31,823 nucleotides of DNA, from positions 108,157-139,979 of the forward strand of contig MNCI01036132.1 of assembly GCA_015680685.1 (NCBI GenBank), given 5' to 3'. This document shows positions 21,730-30,235 of the stretch, in pieces. Positions within the stretch are counted from its first letter, which is position 1, and each line of letters starts with the position of its first letter. Made by a program: the position numbers and the translations under genes. The stretch is from Gnetum montanum. Lineage: Eukaryota; Streptophyta; Gnetopsida; Gnetales; Gnetaceae. The notes under the pieces are model-generated. The model was not told the DNA's origin. It saw only the letters and a list, made by a program, of their open reading frames with translations, and made no database searches.

Positions 21730-21734
21730 ATGGT
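21730..21734 (+). repeat. Target-site duplication (left), ATGGT
   Basis: The five bases immediately before the left LTR are repeated exactly after the right LTR (28969-28973). This is the 5-bp footprint of Ty3/gypsy integration. Confidence 0.95.
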
Positions 21735-21741
21735 TGATCAG

Positions 21742-21848
21742 ACGCGATATCGTGTACCTGATATCACGGCCGTCGCGATATCGCATCCCATGTGATATTG
21801 CGTATGCGATATCGCATCATCCCTTGCGATATCACATACGCGATATTG
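21742..21848 (+). promoter_or_regulatory. Cluster of GATATC-centred palindromes in U3 (left LTR)
   Basis: Seven copies of GCGATATCGC-like 10-bp palindromes (some as GATATT or GATATCAC) occur within about 105 bp directly upstream of the TATA-like site. The right LTR has the same cluster at 28067-28162. The position suggests repeated binding sites or a hairpin, but no factor can be named. Confidence 0.6.
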
Positions 21849-21863
21849 TGGTGCATTGAAAAA

Positions 21864-21875
21864 TCTATAAATAAG
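21864..21875 (+). promoter_or_regulatory. TATA-like element of the left LTR
   Basis: TCTATAAATAAG lies about 130 bp into the LTR, just after the palindrome cluster, where the promoter of the element RNA should be. The right LTR reads TCTACAAATAAG at the same place, so its TATA core is mutated. Confidence 0.6.
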
Positions 21876-22660
21876 AGGTGGCTCTCCCTTATTTCCTCAT
21901 CCTAGGCTAGACAGTAGGGAAACTCTGGCAGATTGATCACTCCAGAGATAGAATATTTTCCATGTTCTTACAATAGGAGTCCTAAAGTGAACGGATCTTT
22001 ATTCAAGCAACATTGTACCTGAACATAAGTTGTGTACGGAAATAAAGATAAACTTCCTAGATAAACCTTGCAGTGCATGGAATCGGATTTTATTTAATGT
22101 TATTTATTGCTTTCTCTCTCACCCTTATCTCCTAGTAACGCGGAATGAGTATGACTTGCTTACGAGCATTTAAGGATGTGTACGGATGATCAAGGAATGG
22201 ATGCTCATCTCACTTAGGCTAGATTATATTCTCTTACCCTCTCCTCCTAGTTAAGTGCCTTAGTATGACCACTTCAAGCACGTTTGTTACGCATGGTGAT
22301 CCCAGTAACGATTAGCGTTTGGTAGCCACGGTTGCATCGGTTCAAGGTGTGTACGGTAAGTGGGAACAGATGCTGACGCTAGGTAATTTAGACTTAGTTA
22401 TTAGTTAGAGTTAGTAATTAGTTTCTCAACCCTTCAAATCATATCATATGAGAAAAACATAAAAAAAAATATAAAAATCATATACCTTAGACTTAACCAT
22501 ACACCGTGACAACTACAAGTAAGTTTGGGAAGACAACGAATGGTTAACCTTGAGTGTTCCATGAGGCGTGTAGGCATTTAGTCTGCAGAGTTTGACCAGA
22601 TTGCACATGCTACACTCATATTCGTATGGTTGAGTGTAGGGGTACCTCACCACTCATCAT

Positions 22661-22680
22661 TGGCACCATTGTTGGGGACT
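22661..22680 (+). other. Primer binding site, tRNA-Asp type, decayed
   Basis: TGGCACCATTGTTGGGGACT begins one base after the left LTR. It equals the TGGCGCCGTTGCCGGGGA complement of the plant tRNA-Asp 3' end with four transitions: two G to A and two C to T. Minus-strand DNA synthesis would start here. Confidence 0.85.
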
Positions 22681-22803
22681 AAGTGTTTGTGCGCTAAGTA
22701 GAACATAAGAGATCATTTACATCGTTGGGAGCTTAAATTAACCTTACCGTTAATCAATTAAAAAAATTATATAACGGTAAAATCAGCACACCAATAAGAC
22801 ATC

Positions 22804-24545
22804 ATGTCTTCTTCTTCTTCTCACAAGAGCACATCACGTAAGGATCATACAAAGAACAGTCGATAATAAAAAACACATAACCTAAATCAGCCAGTTCCTC
22901 AACAATATAGGGTGACATATACTCATCCTGATGAATATATACTTGATTATACTTTTATCCTCCATCAAGATGAACAGTTGCACTAGAGAGATTTGTTTGG
23001 TAACATAGTGTTACCTCCAGATCGATCAGTCCCTAACATGCTTCTCCATGCTTTGGCACATATTGGCATGACAAAATTATATGCTGAATATGTTGCAACA
23101 GACTTTGACATGAGGGATTATCATCCCATAGATTTACAATGTATGAGGGACTCAAGGCAGGAGAGCCAACATATAGTGTTGAAGGGAAAAGAGGTCCCGC
23201 ACGTCCTTAGTGAAACTAGAGATGGTGAACCAATTATAACGGGTTCTCTATCAAGAGATGTTCCTCCTCTTAAGGATGGTGAGGAGGTAGGGTATCAGAA
23301 CTTATGCTCAACGATACACAAGCCTAGTTCTGATGCCCATGAACACCAACTATTCACAGAGGGAACAACAACAAAAGACAAGAATGGGCACTTAGATCGT
23401 CACCACAATCGGGGCTGAAGTAGCCGAAGGGAAGGTAGGAAGCATCGCCATGGCGATGGTTCTCCTTCTTCTTCCCCTTCTTTACATCACTCACCCTCTC
23501 CTTCCACATCAGGATGTAATCAAGAGCATAACGGTGAGGATAGAGGTAGACAAAATGAGAGACCTCGAAGAGAGAGTCAAGAGAGAGGACAAGGGCATGA
23601 ACAAAGGGAAAGTAGGGAACAACGTAGACATCATAGGTGTCATGAAAGAGACGATCATGATGAACCCCTACTTGCCATCCGAAACATGCTAAACATAACG
23701 GAGGCAGTGAGAATCCCAAAAAGGCATTTAAAAGATAGTTGGATCAAGCGTTTAGACATGAATAACATCCCACCTTTTAAAGGGGGATACAATGAGGATC
23801 CACAAAATCATTTACAGGCATTCCATGATGCCTGCATCTTGAAAAACATTGAGAACAAGTGGCAGAAGCTAAAGTTGTTTCCCAGTACATTCATCAAGGA
23901 AGCAGAGAGTTGGTACCAATCCTTAGAACTGGAGACCATTAGAAGGTGGAGTACAATGTTAGAAATCTTCAACAATAAGTATCAAATGTACTACATAGTG
24001 TCTAATTTGCATAAGTAGATCGAAGGATGGAAACAAGGTACTCATGAACCCTTGGATGCTGCCATGGCCTGATACTACACATTGTTACATCGTTGCCCTG
24101 GCCATGGTTACGCATAGCGGAATCAACTTCGCCACATCGTAGATGGGCTAAGGTATGAGACTAGGAGAACCCTTGGGACTTATGCCCAAGGAAAATTATC
24201 AGAACTTAGATCCCATGAGGTGCATCACTTGTTGGAGTATGTAGAAAAAGAAGAAAGGGAGCTACAAAAAAGAGAGAGTATGGAAGAATACAACTGTGAT
24301 CCCTCTCTTCAGAAGAAGGGAATGAAATTTTGCAATGAAGAGGATGAGTCACCACTTGAAGAGTTGATGAACAGAAAAACCTTGCCGCTTCAGAAACTAA
24401 CAATAGAAATAGCGGCTAAGGTAGATGACGTATGGAGTTCCTTAGACACTAGACTTGAAATTGTCCTAAAGATTGTAGAAGAGTCTAAGGTAGAACAAGG
24501 TAGTGACAAAGGTAAGACAAAGCGGAGAGATTCAGGCCTGCATGT
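22804..24545 (+). pseudogene. Athila-like gag
   Basis: One plus-strand frame runs from ATG 22804 (M-S-S-S-S-S-H-K-S) for about 580 codons. Stops near 22864-22869, 22984 and 23416 lie before the core and three more lie after 24015. An N-terminal region with D-E-Y-I-L-D-Y is followed by a strongly R/E/H-rich stretch (about 23420-23650). The capsid core starts near 23686: I-P-P-F-K-G-G-Y, D-P-Q-N-H-L-Q-A-F-H, K-L-K-L-F-P, E-A-E-S-W-Y-Q-S-L and F-N-N-K-Y. The second capsid half shows T-H-E-P-L-D-A-A, L-L-H-R-C-P-G-H-G-Y and H-I-V-D-G-L-R-Y-E-T-R. This order is typical of plant gypsy gag, closest to Athila in my judgement. It forms the particle that packages element RNA. Confidence 0.88.
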
Positions 24546-26138
24546 GACAAGGGTAAAGAGAAAATTACTATCTCCGATGAAGTTTTGGATTTACATTCAG
24601 ACGATGATGATGGATGTGAGATCTGTCACTTTCACCATCCTAAGGGATGTTGTCCATTCATCTCACATCTACAAGAGTCTGGGGTGTATGCACTTAACCC
24701 AAGACTCAACCAATGGTAGACACCCCGTAGGTTACCTTATCCTCAACGTAACCCAAGGTAGTTCCTCCAACCGTTAACATACAATCCAAGTGGAACTCCA
24801 CCACAACCCATCAGACCACATCAATAGTGGCAATACCCATAGTCATGGGGGATGCCACTGCCAAAACATCAATACCCTTACTGGAAGCCCAATCCATATG
24901 GTTATTATGTGCAGCAGTTGATTTTTCTAAGTGACTCTATGGGTCACACAACTCCCCAACATCACTACCAAGTTCATGAGTACTTTAGGAGGACTCCTTC
25001 TCCTCTGGGAGACACTCCATACCCATACCATCCTCCTAATCCATCTACACCTCTTCCACCAGTAGTTCCCATAACACCTCCTGCTCCAACAATGCAAGGG
25101 GAACTCCCTACTCAACCGTAGCAACGCAACATTACGAGAATTGGAAACATTCAACTCACTGCTAGTTCTGACAACTGTAAAAAGAGAAGACCTTTATTCA
25201 TAACCAAAAGCCCAGAAAAGCTCTCACAACAAGCAGTTGAGTCTATGTATGCTCATTCAACAAACAAAACTTCAGAGCACCCTTCAATTCAACAACAAAG
25301 CTTCATGCAGACGGTTATGTTAACACATACCGTAACCGACTGGATCAAGGTAGGCCACCTTCCCAAGAAACTAACTGATCCTGGAAGTCCCTTAATCTAC
25401 CTTCAAGCTGCTAAAAATGAACCACATAGGACTCTTCTTAACTCAGGTTTTGGAGTTAAATTAACTTCACGAGAGATGTATCACGCCTGGAACCTGCCCC
25501 AACTTAAGAAGAGCAACATTCAACTAGAGCTAGCAGACCAATCCACCATCATTCCCTTGGGATTGGTGGAGGACATCGTTACCACTGTGTGTGGTTGGTC
25601 CTACCCAGCTGATTTCCTGGTGATTGAAGTTAACAACAACGAAGGGGACTTCCCAATTATAATGGGAAGGGCATGGCTAAGCATAGTAGATGCATGTCTT
25701 AGGATCTACGATCTTTCCTTAGAAATATCTAAGATAAACATTTATGGAAAGATCAAGAAGAGGAAAGTTCCATGCATCACATATAGTGATTCATTGGGTG
25801 ATGAGATGAAGGAAATGCCTCCATGCAACAGGTGTGCCCTTGGAACTTTGAAACAAAGATGCTTGTATGTAGCAACCACACAACAAGTAGTAGACACCCC
25901 GTGGTTGACAACTACTAGAAGAAGCAACCAAATATGCATGGAACGAACTGAGGAAACAACCCATGCCAACAACGAAGGCATAGACACATTGGAATATGAG
26001 CATCACCAACTTCCACCCCTTAATCTAAGAACATCAATGGGGAGAAGTTGGGCACTTCTACGAAATTCAAATAGGTGCTCATTATTTCAAATCTCTTCCT
26101 TTCCATTCAGTCATGGGGGAGATTGCCACCTATGCTAA
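24519..26138 (+). pseudogene. Athila-like nucleocapsid tail and aspartic protease
   Basis: Relative to gag the frame moves at about 24520-24545. It continues with an acidic D-D-D-D-G-C-E-I-C-H-F-H-H block (Cys/His-rich, zinc-knuckle-like but with non-canonical spacing). A proline-, tyrosine- and histidine-rich segment follows (24852-25121). From 25245 an open frame encodes the protease: D-P-G-S-P-L-I-Y, active-site-like L-L-N-S-G-F-G-V, I-P-L-G-L-V-E-D-I, Y-P-A-D-F-L-V-I-E-V and I-I-M-G-R-A-W-L. The catalytic D-S-G reads N-S-G (AAC, one transition from GAC), so it is probably inactive. No reverse transcriptase follows. Stops between 24700 and 25120 separate it from gag. Confidence 0.85.
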
Positions 26139-26163
26139 TCATTTGGGGCCCTCAGTTCTTGTT

Positions 26164-26375
26164 AATTTTTATTTTACAAGTTTTTGTTTTACACGTTTTT
26201 GTTTTACACATTTTTTTCTTACACATTTTTTTTACACGTTTCTGTTTTACACATTTTTGTTTTACATGTTTTTATTTTACAAGTTTTTGTTTCACACATT
26301 TTTGTCTTGCACATTTTTGTTTTACAGATTTTTGTTTTACAAGTTTCTTTAACTTTTCTTATTTTTATTTTACAA
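26164..26375 (+). repeat. Tandem ~15-bp TTTTTGTTTTACACA repeat
   Basis: About 14 imperfect copies of a 14-16-bp T-rich unit lie just after the protease frame. All three plus frames stay open across it and encode Phe/Thr/His-rich or Leu/Tyr-rich strings, which are artefacts of the repeat. Confidence 0.9.
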
Positions 26376-28045
26376 CATCGTTATACTTTTTTATCAATTT
26401 TTTATGTGTGTGTGTATGCCATCCATCCTATAAGTTTGTCACCAATAAGTGTTCAGGATGATGGTATGAACTATTTTCCTATTGATTGCTAATGTTTGGT
26501 TTTTACCTTAAGTCATGATGTTGATACTAAGGTATGTTTCTTTTGATATGGCAGGCAATGTGTCCACTTCATCCATTCATCCACAAGTTCTATGGTCTCT
26601 CTTGGCTTGGAAATGTACAGTCCTTTCTAATAATAACTTTAACAAATCGGTGACTGGGCATTTCTCAAACTAAGGAAGGACTCAAGGATTGAAAAGGGTG
26701 TTATTTCAAGGGAACTTGATGCATTTTTGTTGGTCATTCTCTTGGGTGCTTGGATGTTTACTTCTTAAGTTTTCTTACCATTCCAATGTTACCCAATCAT
26801 CGGGAAGCTGAGCAAATAAAAATAACAAAGTCTTTGCATGGTGTGGTTCTCTCTAACTAAGGCCCTTCTCACTTCCCATTCTCTCCTCCTTTGTTTTATC
26901 AGAATGGTGGTGACTCTTGGAGAAGGCATTCTTGTTACTTCAAGAGGATGGTTTGGCCAAATGTATTAATGCGAAGTCACTAGACGTGGTTGGCTTAAGG
27001 CCGGAGTTGGAATGAGATTTGCTAAGTCACATTAATCATGCAACATACAAGGGTTTGTACACCATCTTGTTCTTGGGATTCCATTCCATTTTCTTCTCTC
27101 CATCCTTCTCTCCATTATTCACCTCATTGCCGGTTGTATCATTAGTGTATATTTTGGTTAATGCATTGTTTTTTTTTTTGGTAAATTCTTGCGGTTAAGA
27201 CTTTAACTCTTGTTCCAAATGACATTCCCAAAGCCTACGGACTCTTTTAATGTGGGTTTGTTAGGGCATTAAGGGCATGAGCCTGCTTTGGGGAGGACCC
27301 ACTAACATTCCTATTTGGTGCACCAGTTAATTTCTTTCCCCTAACATTTTTGTAATTAATTTTATTTTTTTCAATTCCATCTTGACATCCATTTCATTGA
27401 TGCTATAGTTGTCTCTTTTTATCGATCTTTCTTATTCCTTTTCTTTCTCCATTCTAATGCTACCAGAGGTTCGCGATTAGTCATGGGGGTACAGAGCCCA
27501 ATTTTTTCGATTTTCTCCTAGCCTCGATTTTTTCAATTTTTTCCTAACCCCTACACCTTTGGTAGTCATGAATATTATATCTCCAGATCCGAATCAGCCA
27601 TACCACAACCTAGCTAATGGACTTACACCGAAGCAAGGTATTAACTACATTGAAATTCATTTACCCTTGCTAATATAAGACTGTGTTGTGTGTGTAGATG
27701 ACAATCATGCAATAACGGATTGGATCTGGAGGGAACACATGGAATGGAGTAGTGCTACAGCAGCTATGCAAGGAGCAAGATCGATGATGTGCTTACCGAT
27801 GAACAACGAAAGGCACAATCTTGGCATTGGTAGCAGCAACACTTCTTTCTCTCTCTCTTTCTCAGCTGCCAAATAAGGCCTAATGTCAATGTAATAAGTT
27901 GTTCACCATTGTTGTCATGAATACCATTTTTTTCAAGTCTTGTAATGATGATCCATTCACATGTCATCCCATTAGTTCCATCCCCCTCAATAATCCCATA
28001 CCTTCCCAATATTTTTTAAGGAACTCGAGGATGAGTTTTCATTCA
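26376..28045. other. Noncoding 3' region of the Athila-like element
   Basis: This 1.7 kb sits where pol (and env-like sequence) would be. No RT, RNase H or integrase motif is visible in any frame. It contains a TGTGTGTGTG run (about 26405), T-rich stretches and small open frames such as 27688-27876 (M-C-V-D-D-N-H-A, unrecognised). Two extra G-rich motifs, TCATGGGGGA at 26111 and TCATGGGGGT at 27481, echo the motif before the 3' LTR. Confidence 0.6.
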
Positions 28046-28057
28046 ATCATGGGGGTA
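28046..28057 (+). other. Polypurine-tract position of the Athila-like element
   Basis: ATCATGGGGGTA directly abuts the right LTR start TGATGAGG. It is short for a polypurine tract, but this is the only possible priming position. Confidence 0.6.
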
Positions 28058-28968
28058 TGATGAGGTGCGATATCACATGGGCCACAATATCACGTACGTG
28101 ATATCACTGTTGTCATGATATCACGTCATCCCCTGCGATATCGCATACGCGATATCGCAGTGTGTCCCAAAATCTACAAATAAGAGGTAGCTCTCCCTTA
28201 TTTCCTCATCCTAGGCTAGACAGTAGGGAAACTCTAGTAGATTGATCACTCTAGAGATAGAATATTTTTCATGTGCCCGTAGTAGGAGTCCTAAAGTGAA
28301 CGGATCTTTATTCGAGCAACATTGTACCTGAACACAAGTTGTGTATAGAAATAAAGACAAACTTCCTGGATAAACCTTGCAGTGCATGGAATAGGATTTT
28401 ATTTAATGTTATTTATTATTCTCTCTCACCCTTATCTCCTAGTAACACGAAATGAGTATGACTTGATTACGAACATTTAAGGATGTGTACAGATGATCAA
28501 GGAATGGATGCTCATCGCACTTAGGCTAGATTATATTCTCTTACCCTCTCCTCCTAGTTAAGTGCCTCAGTACGATCACTTCAAGCATGTGCTTTACGCA
28601 TGGTGATCCCAGTAACGATTAGCGTTTGGTAGCCACGGTTGCATCAGTTCAGGGTGTGTACGATAAGTGGGAACGAATGCTGACGCTAGGTAATTTAGAC
28701 TTATTCATTAGTTAGAGTTAGTAATTAGTTTCTCAACCCTTCAACTCATAGCATAGGAGAAAAAAATAAAAACATATAAAAATCATATACCTCAGACTTA
28801 CTTAACCATACACCGTGACAACTACAAGTAAGTCTGGAAAGACAATGAATGGTTAACCTTAAGTGTTCCATGAGGCGTGTAGGCATTTAGTCTGTGGATC
28901 TTGACTAGATCGCACATGCTACACTTATATTCGTATGGTTGAGTGTAGGGGTACCTCACCACTCATCA
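28058..28968 (+). repeat. Right LTR
   Basis: A 911-bp partner of 21735-22659. It shares the palindrome cluster (28067-28162) and identical 3' end ACCTCACCACTCATCA, and is followed at once by the ATGGT target duplication. Its TATA-like site is mutated (CTACAAATA). Confidence 0.95.
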
Positions 28969-28973
28969 ATGGT
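28969..28973 (+). repeat. Target-site duplication (right), ATGGT
   Basis: Exact partner of 21730-21734. The exon 7 frame resumes directly after it. Confidence 0.95.
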
Positions 28974-29341
28974 TGAGTATCCTACTCCATAGATCACCAT
29001 AGTTGCAGATGAGGTCGCTATGGCTACTATCTTACAAGAACCACCATCATGGATGGGTATGGATAGAACCAACATCCTCATGGGCATCAATTTATGGGAC
29101 ATTGATTTGGCAAACATGAGAGAAGACTAGATTCTCCAATGTTTAGAGACTGGCCTTCATCATCTTCCCCAAGAGTTCGTAGATCTAGATTCTTCATAGG
29201 TATGATGGCCTTTATGTTTTTCATTTTTAAAGTCTTATTTTTGGTTTTTGATTTTATGTTTTTTTTTTTTTTTTTGCATAGTTCATGTTATGATTTTGGT
29301 TATGATGATTACTAACTAGTTGTGCATTTCTATCTCACAAG

Positions 29342-29505
29342 AATTTTTTGATGTTGGTGGCCCTAGTGGTGCAAGTAATGATGATGATGATGATGATGCA
29401 CCACCACCTCCTCCTTCGAATGCCCCTTGGCACAATACGATTCATGATGTGATAGTCTTTCCTATTTATTTCATTTTATGCTTGAGATTATATGTCTTAT
29501 GTTAG
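29342..29505 (+). other. Antisense gene, probable exon 8 (acidic/proline tail)
   Basis: Acceptor ATCTCACAAG. It encodes F-F-D-V-G-G-P-S-G-A-S-N, then six Asp from a GAT microsatellite, then A-P-P-P-P-P-S-N-A-P. The left copy (2039-2114) shows I-S-G-P-S and P-P-L-P-P-P-N-V-P in the same place. The phase from exon 7 does not fit perfectly. The terminal hydrophobic stretch before the stop may be read-through and not real tail. Confidence 0.55.
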
Positions 29506-29811
29506 CTAATACATGAGTTTTAGACATTTTATCATTTATGATTAATAGTTTTAACATTTATGCCACACAATGTGGCCATGGCTATATTATTTTATTTTAA
29601 GATGGTTTAAATTTTAAGTTTTGGTTTCAGTTTTGGCTAGATACATTGTTGATTACTTTATTATCTTAAGGTTCTAAGGTTACAAGTGTTGGAAATATCT
29701 ATGTGGAATATGACCACATTTTCTATGTCGAGAACTATAAGATTATGAATAGGCAAGGGTTACTTTCCATTTTTTTAATAATGAAAAGCCATGATAGGCT
29801 ATACATTTATC
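29506..29811. other. AT-rich 3' flank of the antisense gene
   Basis: No coding frame. Loosely collinear with 2115-2414 of the left copy (shared GTGTGGCCA and TTTAAATTTTAAG strings). Confidence 0.5.
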
Positions 29812-30020
29812 ACTAGTTTAAGGCCATGGTAGGCAATGATGCTAGTTTAGAATCTTATTAGACTCAATGCCAATTTAGAGTCTTAGCAAACTATGATGCT
29901 AGTTTAGAGTCTTAGCAAACTATGATGCTGGTTTAAGGTCCTGGCATGTCATGATGTTGGTTTAAGGCCTTAGTAGACCATCAATTTGCTAGTCTTAGGT
30001 CATGGTGGATCCTTGGAGTA
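29812..30020 (+). repeat. AAGGCCATGG-type short repeats (protease border, right copy)
   Basis: About seven imperfect copies of the roughly 30-bp unit, including two nearly identical neighbours around TTTAGAGTCTTAGCAAACT. The position relative to protease is the same as in the left copy. Confidence 0.75.
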
Positions 30021-30235
30021 TTAGACATTTTTTATAATAATTTGTTTTTAATTTTTATGATTTTTTCCAACTTTATGATTTTTTTGTAAGGATTTTTTTT
30101 CATCATGTATAAAAGTAAAGGAAATGAAAAGCTATAATATGTAAGTAAAATAAAAATGAAGTATAAATCTAGACTATCTTCATGTAGAGTAAAATAAAAC
30201 ACAAAAAAAAAACATAAAACATTAGCAAAGAAAGG
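30021..30235. other. AT-rich spacer
   Basis: Homopolymer-rich spacer before the protease-tail frame. Collinear with 2576-2806. Nothing else seen. Confidence 0.5.

Larger units (their letters stand above)
21735..22659 (+). repeat. Left LTR
   Basis: A 925-bp terminal repeat matching 28058-28968 over its full length with scattered substitutions and small indels. It begins with palindrome-rich U3, then a TATA-like site, and ends ACCTCACCACTCATCA. Confidence 0.95.
21735..28968 (+). mobile_element. Non-autonomous Athila-like LTR retrotransposon (gag-PR only)
   Basis: A structurally complete 7234-bp insertion: LTRs 21735-22659 and 28058-28968 (starting TGAT, ending CTCATCA), primer site 22661-22680, gag, protease, and a G-rich tract before the 3' LTR. 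The domain order and the gag and protease signatures resemble Athila-group elements. No RT, RNase H or integrase motif is found in the 1.9 kb after protease, in any frame. It resembles the TR-GAG class of non-autonomous elements, which need another element's pol. LTRs look about 90% alike by eye, so the insertion is not recent. It is younger than the antisense gene it splits. Confidence 0.93.
21137..29199 (+). other. Antisense gene, exon 7, split by the nested LTR element
   Basis: The left part is 21137-21734 and the right part 28974-29199. Removing 21735-28973 restores one continuous frame that matches 1109-1934 across the join (S-T-L-T-M, then A-M-A-T-I in this copy and S-M-A-T-I in the left copy). 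It encodes W-D-L-A, S-C-A-K-A-S-W-E, A-L-K-E-E-K-K and H-K-H-K-Y-K: a long charged, probably helical segment. About seven stops are present. It ends at donor CATAG/GTATGA, and the left copy has CATAG/GTTTGA. Confidence 0.75.
17480..29505 (+). pseudogene. Antisense accessory gene of the Tat element, right copy (eight probable exons, interrupted)
   Basis: A spliced gene on the strand opposite the surrounding retroelement. Seven GT...AG introns are proposed. The coding exons total about 3.3 kb (about 1,100 residues) without the LTR element lodged in exon 7. In order, the product has a basic Lys/Arg/Asn-rich start, a roughly 500-residue region that looks globular, a long E/K/Q-rich probably coiled-coil region, and a tail of six Asp followed by a Pro run. 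Exon order and several donor sites are repeated in the copy at 1-2114. In-frame stops in exons 1, 2, 3, 4, 5, 6 and 7, and one intron-phase mismatch, make it a pseudogene. Part of exon 4 faintly recalls plant-transposon-associated or plant-mobile-domain proteins; this is unverified. Accessory antisense genes are known from some Tat elements (for example maize Grande), usually placed after pol; here it lies between protease and RT. Confidence 0.7.

Noticed and set aside
23354-23719. 121-codon minus-strand open frame opposite the Athila-like gag
   Set aside because: It is the shadow of the R/E/H-rich gag segment, which shows in-frame continuity with the capsid core on the plus strand.
26075-26492. 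Overlapping open frames rich in Phe, Tyr, Leu and Thr that look like membrane proteins
   Set aside because: All come from the TTTTTGTTTTACACA repeat, which lacks stops in every plus frame.
27688-27876. Small plus-strand open frame in the tail of the Athila-like element, considered as an env-like or accessory protein
   Set aside because: No membrane segment, signal or recognisable motif; too short to support.
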